Positions 6,173 to 7,972 of a stretch of DNA of 7,972 nt are shown one piece after another. Position numbers and translations under genes: made by a program. Source of the stretch: Bacteroidales bacterium UBA6408 (GTDB taxonomy: Bacteria > Bacteroidota > Bacteroidia > Bacteroidales > UBA932); the NCBI GenBank assembly GCA_002439805.1, contig DJPQ01000048.1, positions 1 through 7,972 on the forward strand, in the 5' to 3' direction. Each line of letters begins with the position of its first letter. Positions within the stretch are counted from its first letter, which is position 1. Under the pieces are notes generated by a model, which was given only the letters and a program-made list of their open reading frames with translations, ran no database searches and had not been told where the DNA came from.

Positions 6173-7972
6173 TTATTTCAAAATATTTATATTATCTGCG
6201 GTTGCCGTTCCATTACCTGCATTATAGTACAGACTCTCTGAAAGGTCATTTTCTGACAATATCTGCAATTTTTCACCTTCGCCGTAGGTCAAATCAGCTT
6301 TGACTTGGATGTTGTCGTATTTCGCCGTGCCTGACCTGACATAGCCCTGCAGGACACCGATGCCGACAGGGGTAGGAGTCAGCGTTCCGGAAATGTCAAC
6401 CTTACTGCCCGAAACCTGGAGTGTATTCAGAGACATTCCGACAAAACCACCGACAGTCGAAACTGCGTGCGCCTGTGTATCAGAATCTGAGAAAGTTGCA
6501 GTCACTTCCGCATTTCTGATATTGACATAGTTCGTCTGTCCGCAAATACCTCCCATCACGCAGTTCTTGACATAACCGCCCTTGATTGTGCCGGAGTTGC
6601 TGCAATCTAATATATCCACTGGATTATCCTTCAACCCATTGGCATACCCGACAATACCGCCAACGCAACCAGTTCGAGCGCCGGAGTTACTGCTTATGTC
6701 TGCGGCATTGCTATAGGATCCCTGTTCAAGAATAGCCTCGTTATTGTGACAATCTGTAATCTTCGCATAATATCCGGAAGTCACATTAAATGCGACCAGA
6801 TTTTTCTCTGTGAATGTATCTGATATGCGTCCGATTATTCCGCCTAAGACCATCCCGGCACCATTACTTACAGGCGTTGAGGTTGCATCCAAATCCACAC
6901 ATGATATTTGTCCATTGTTTTGGCAATTACTAAATGTGGAATAAGACGAACCATCTCCCCTATGAACAATTGCACATATTCCACCAACAGCATATTTCTG
7001 TAAAGTGAAAGCTCCCGTAGCACTTTTTGTCACGGTTATTTTGCCATTGTTCGTACAGTTCTCAAAATTACCTGACTTTTCTGAAGAAGAGGCCCAATCA
7101 GTATCAGATGCGAAACCGGCTATTCCACCGACATATAAAACCCGATGATTTGATATTCTGCAATTTATGGTGATATTTCCGTTCTGTTCGCAGTCTTTAA
7201 GCAAACCTGCGTTGCACTTTACGATACCGGCAATTGCAGAACCACTGTCAAGATTATCAAAATCAATGGAGATGTTGTTCTTTACATTCTCTATTGTGCC
7301 ATAGTTTACTTGAGCGACTGCCGCAGAACCCCAGGTTCCGGCATCGGCCATTGATTTTTTGCTGCCCTCAAGCACGAGATTGGAGACTGATGCGCCTTCG
7401 CGGATGACTGTGAACAGAGGAACGACACTGGCATTCTGTGTGATTTTGTGACCCTGACCGTTGAACTTGCCGGTCCAGTCTTTCTGGATTCGGGTGAAAT
7501 AGGTTGGAGTGGAAATGTCCGACCCGAGCTTGACCTCGTCGCTTTCCGTATCAACCCATGCGGAATAATCACCGGCGTTGGCCGCCATGGCGAAGACCTC
7601 ATAGTCAAGAGCGGACTTGATTTCCTTGGACTTGTCGGCTCTGCTGCTTGAAAGGTCTGCCGTGATAGTTTTCACAGTGGCACGGTCGGCTTCGATAGTC
7701 TTGCCGGTGTAGCGATAGAGGTTCTTATCCGTCGAGATGTAGATGTTGCCGGTGTATTTTCCATGGACAAGGGTCATATAGACCTTGGACGACTGTCCCG
7801 GCGTGAAACCGTCTCCTTCGAGAGAGACAGTGACGCTCTTGTAGTATGTTCCGGCTTTTGTCGTCATTTCTCCATCCTTGGTTACTGATGTAAGGTCGTA
7901 AGCGCTGTTGTCCGTTGCCGGATAACCGTCGCCGGAAACGAACTGCACGGATTTGAGGGTTTCGTCGGACGG
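6173..7972 (-). CDS. Fimbrillin-like protein with GLUG-repeat beta-helix, N-terminus outside the window (partial)
   Basis: This is a paralog of the next gene, open through the right edge; 599 residues are visible, numbered here from the edge. No start is seen. The GTG at 7948-7946 is internal, because coding continues upstream of it as PSDETLKS with no stop. Residues 1-108 are the end of a fimbrillin-type sandwich (KVYMTLVHGKYTGNIYIS, then a KTITADLSSS closing strand). A DYSAW motif at 135-139 and a GKFNGQGHKIT strand open the helix, matching the paralog closely (shared VPLFTVI and NLVLEG). Gly-Gly turns follow at 282, 330, 377, 438, 474 and 508, with cysteine-bearing strands such as NCTNNGKIT and DCSNSGTI. 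Spacing between turns parallels the paralog, including one long interval of 61 residues against 63. The missing part should hold the lipobox signal peptide and most of the fimbrillin domain. The repeat-coding DNA at about 6490-7315 is clearly richer in A+T than its flanks and than the neighbouring genes. It is presumably the upstream partner of the 3829-6156 gene in the operon. Confidence 0.85.
   Translation of the reverse strand, partial: PSDETLKSVQFVSGDGYPATDNSAYDLTSVTKDGEMTTKAGTYYKSVTVSLEGDGFTPGQSSKVYMTLVHGKYTGNIYISTDKNLYRYTGKTIEADRATVKTITADLSSSRADKSKEIKSALDYEVFAMAANAGDYSAWVDTESDEVKLGSDISTPTYFTRIQKDWTGKFNGQGHKITQNASVVPLFTVIREGASVSNLVLEGSKKSMADAGTWGSAAVAQVNYGTIENVKNNISIDFDNLDSGSAIAGIVKCNAGLLKDCEQNGNITINCRISNHRVLYVGGIAGFASDTDWASSSEKSGNFENCTNNGKITVTKSATGAFTLQKYAVGGICAIVHRGDGSSYSTFSNCQNNGQISCVDLDATSTPVSNGAGMVLGGIIGRISDTFTEKNLVAFNVTSGYYAKITDCHNNEAILEQGSYSNAADISSNSGARTGCVGGIVGYANGLKDNPVDILDCSNSGTIKGGYVKNCVMGGICGQTNYVNIRNAEVTATFSDSDTQAHAVSTVGGFVGMSLNTLQVSGSKVDISGTLTPTPVGIGVLQGYVRSGTAKYDNIQVKADLTYGEGEKLQILSENDLSESLYYNAGNGTATADNINILK
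6338..7603 (-). repeat. GLUG-type beta-helix repeat region, truncated paralog
   Basis: Visible residues about 124-545 of the partial gene. Gly-Gly turns at 282, 330, 377, 438, 474 and 508 are spaced 48, 47, 61, 36 and 34 residues apart. This is the same order of short and long intervals as in the neighbouring paralog, so the two helices are colinear and probably arose by gene duplication rather than by independent assembly. Confidence 0.68.

Noticed and set aside
7946..7948. Possible start codon of the right-hand gene
   Set aside because: The codon is GTG, not ATG, and the frame stays open to the window edge with sequence that fits the middle of a fimbrillin domain. There is no signal peptide after it, so the gene is truncated by the window.

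Overview
The window looks like a piece of a Bacteroidales chromosome, probably from a gut or other host-associated member of moderate G+C. The evidence is two Mfa/FimA-type fimbrillin-like proteins, short Bacteroidetes-style lipoprotein signal peptides, A-rich start regions with no clear Shine-Dalgarno sequence, and one extragenic element of the kind whose translation reads 'ISRFARNDN' in spurious reading frames. The genus cannot be fixed from the sequence.

All four genes lie on the minus strand, so in transcription order they run from right to left. First comes a fimbrillin/GLUG-repeat protein that is cut off by the right edge (6173-7972). Next, 16 bases later, is a complete paralog of it (3829-6156). 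A 79-base gap carrying a palindromic element follows. Then come two lipoproteins with Asp-box beta-propellers and CBM9-like C-termini (1941-3749 and 17-1894), 46 bases apart. Spacings of 16, 79 and 46 bases, a shared direction and no recognisable internal promoter suggest one operon. The start of the operon is outside the window, and so is anything downstream of position 17.

The three complete proteins carry a lipobox cysteine at residue 20-22, and the truncated one very probably did too, so all are predicted to be outer-membrane-anchored and possibly surface-exposed. The fimbrillin/GLUG pair looks like a set of adhesive or pilus-tip-like stalk proteins: an N-terminal fimbrillin-type beta-sandwich followed by a long cysteine-rich beta-helix. 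The propeller pair looks like glycan-acting or glycan-binding proteins (sialidase/GH93-like fold plus a CBM9-like module). Together they suggest a surface module that binds and perhaps trims a glycan. No SusC/SusD, regulator, transposase, RNA gene or CRISPR array is present.

The points most worth a second look are the combination of genes in one cluster, the cysteine ladder shared by both GLUG proteins, an AT-rich block inside the truncated paralog that suggests a swapped repeat region, the absence of recognisable sialidase catalytic signatures in the propeller proteins, and the palindromic element in the middle of the cluster.
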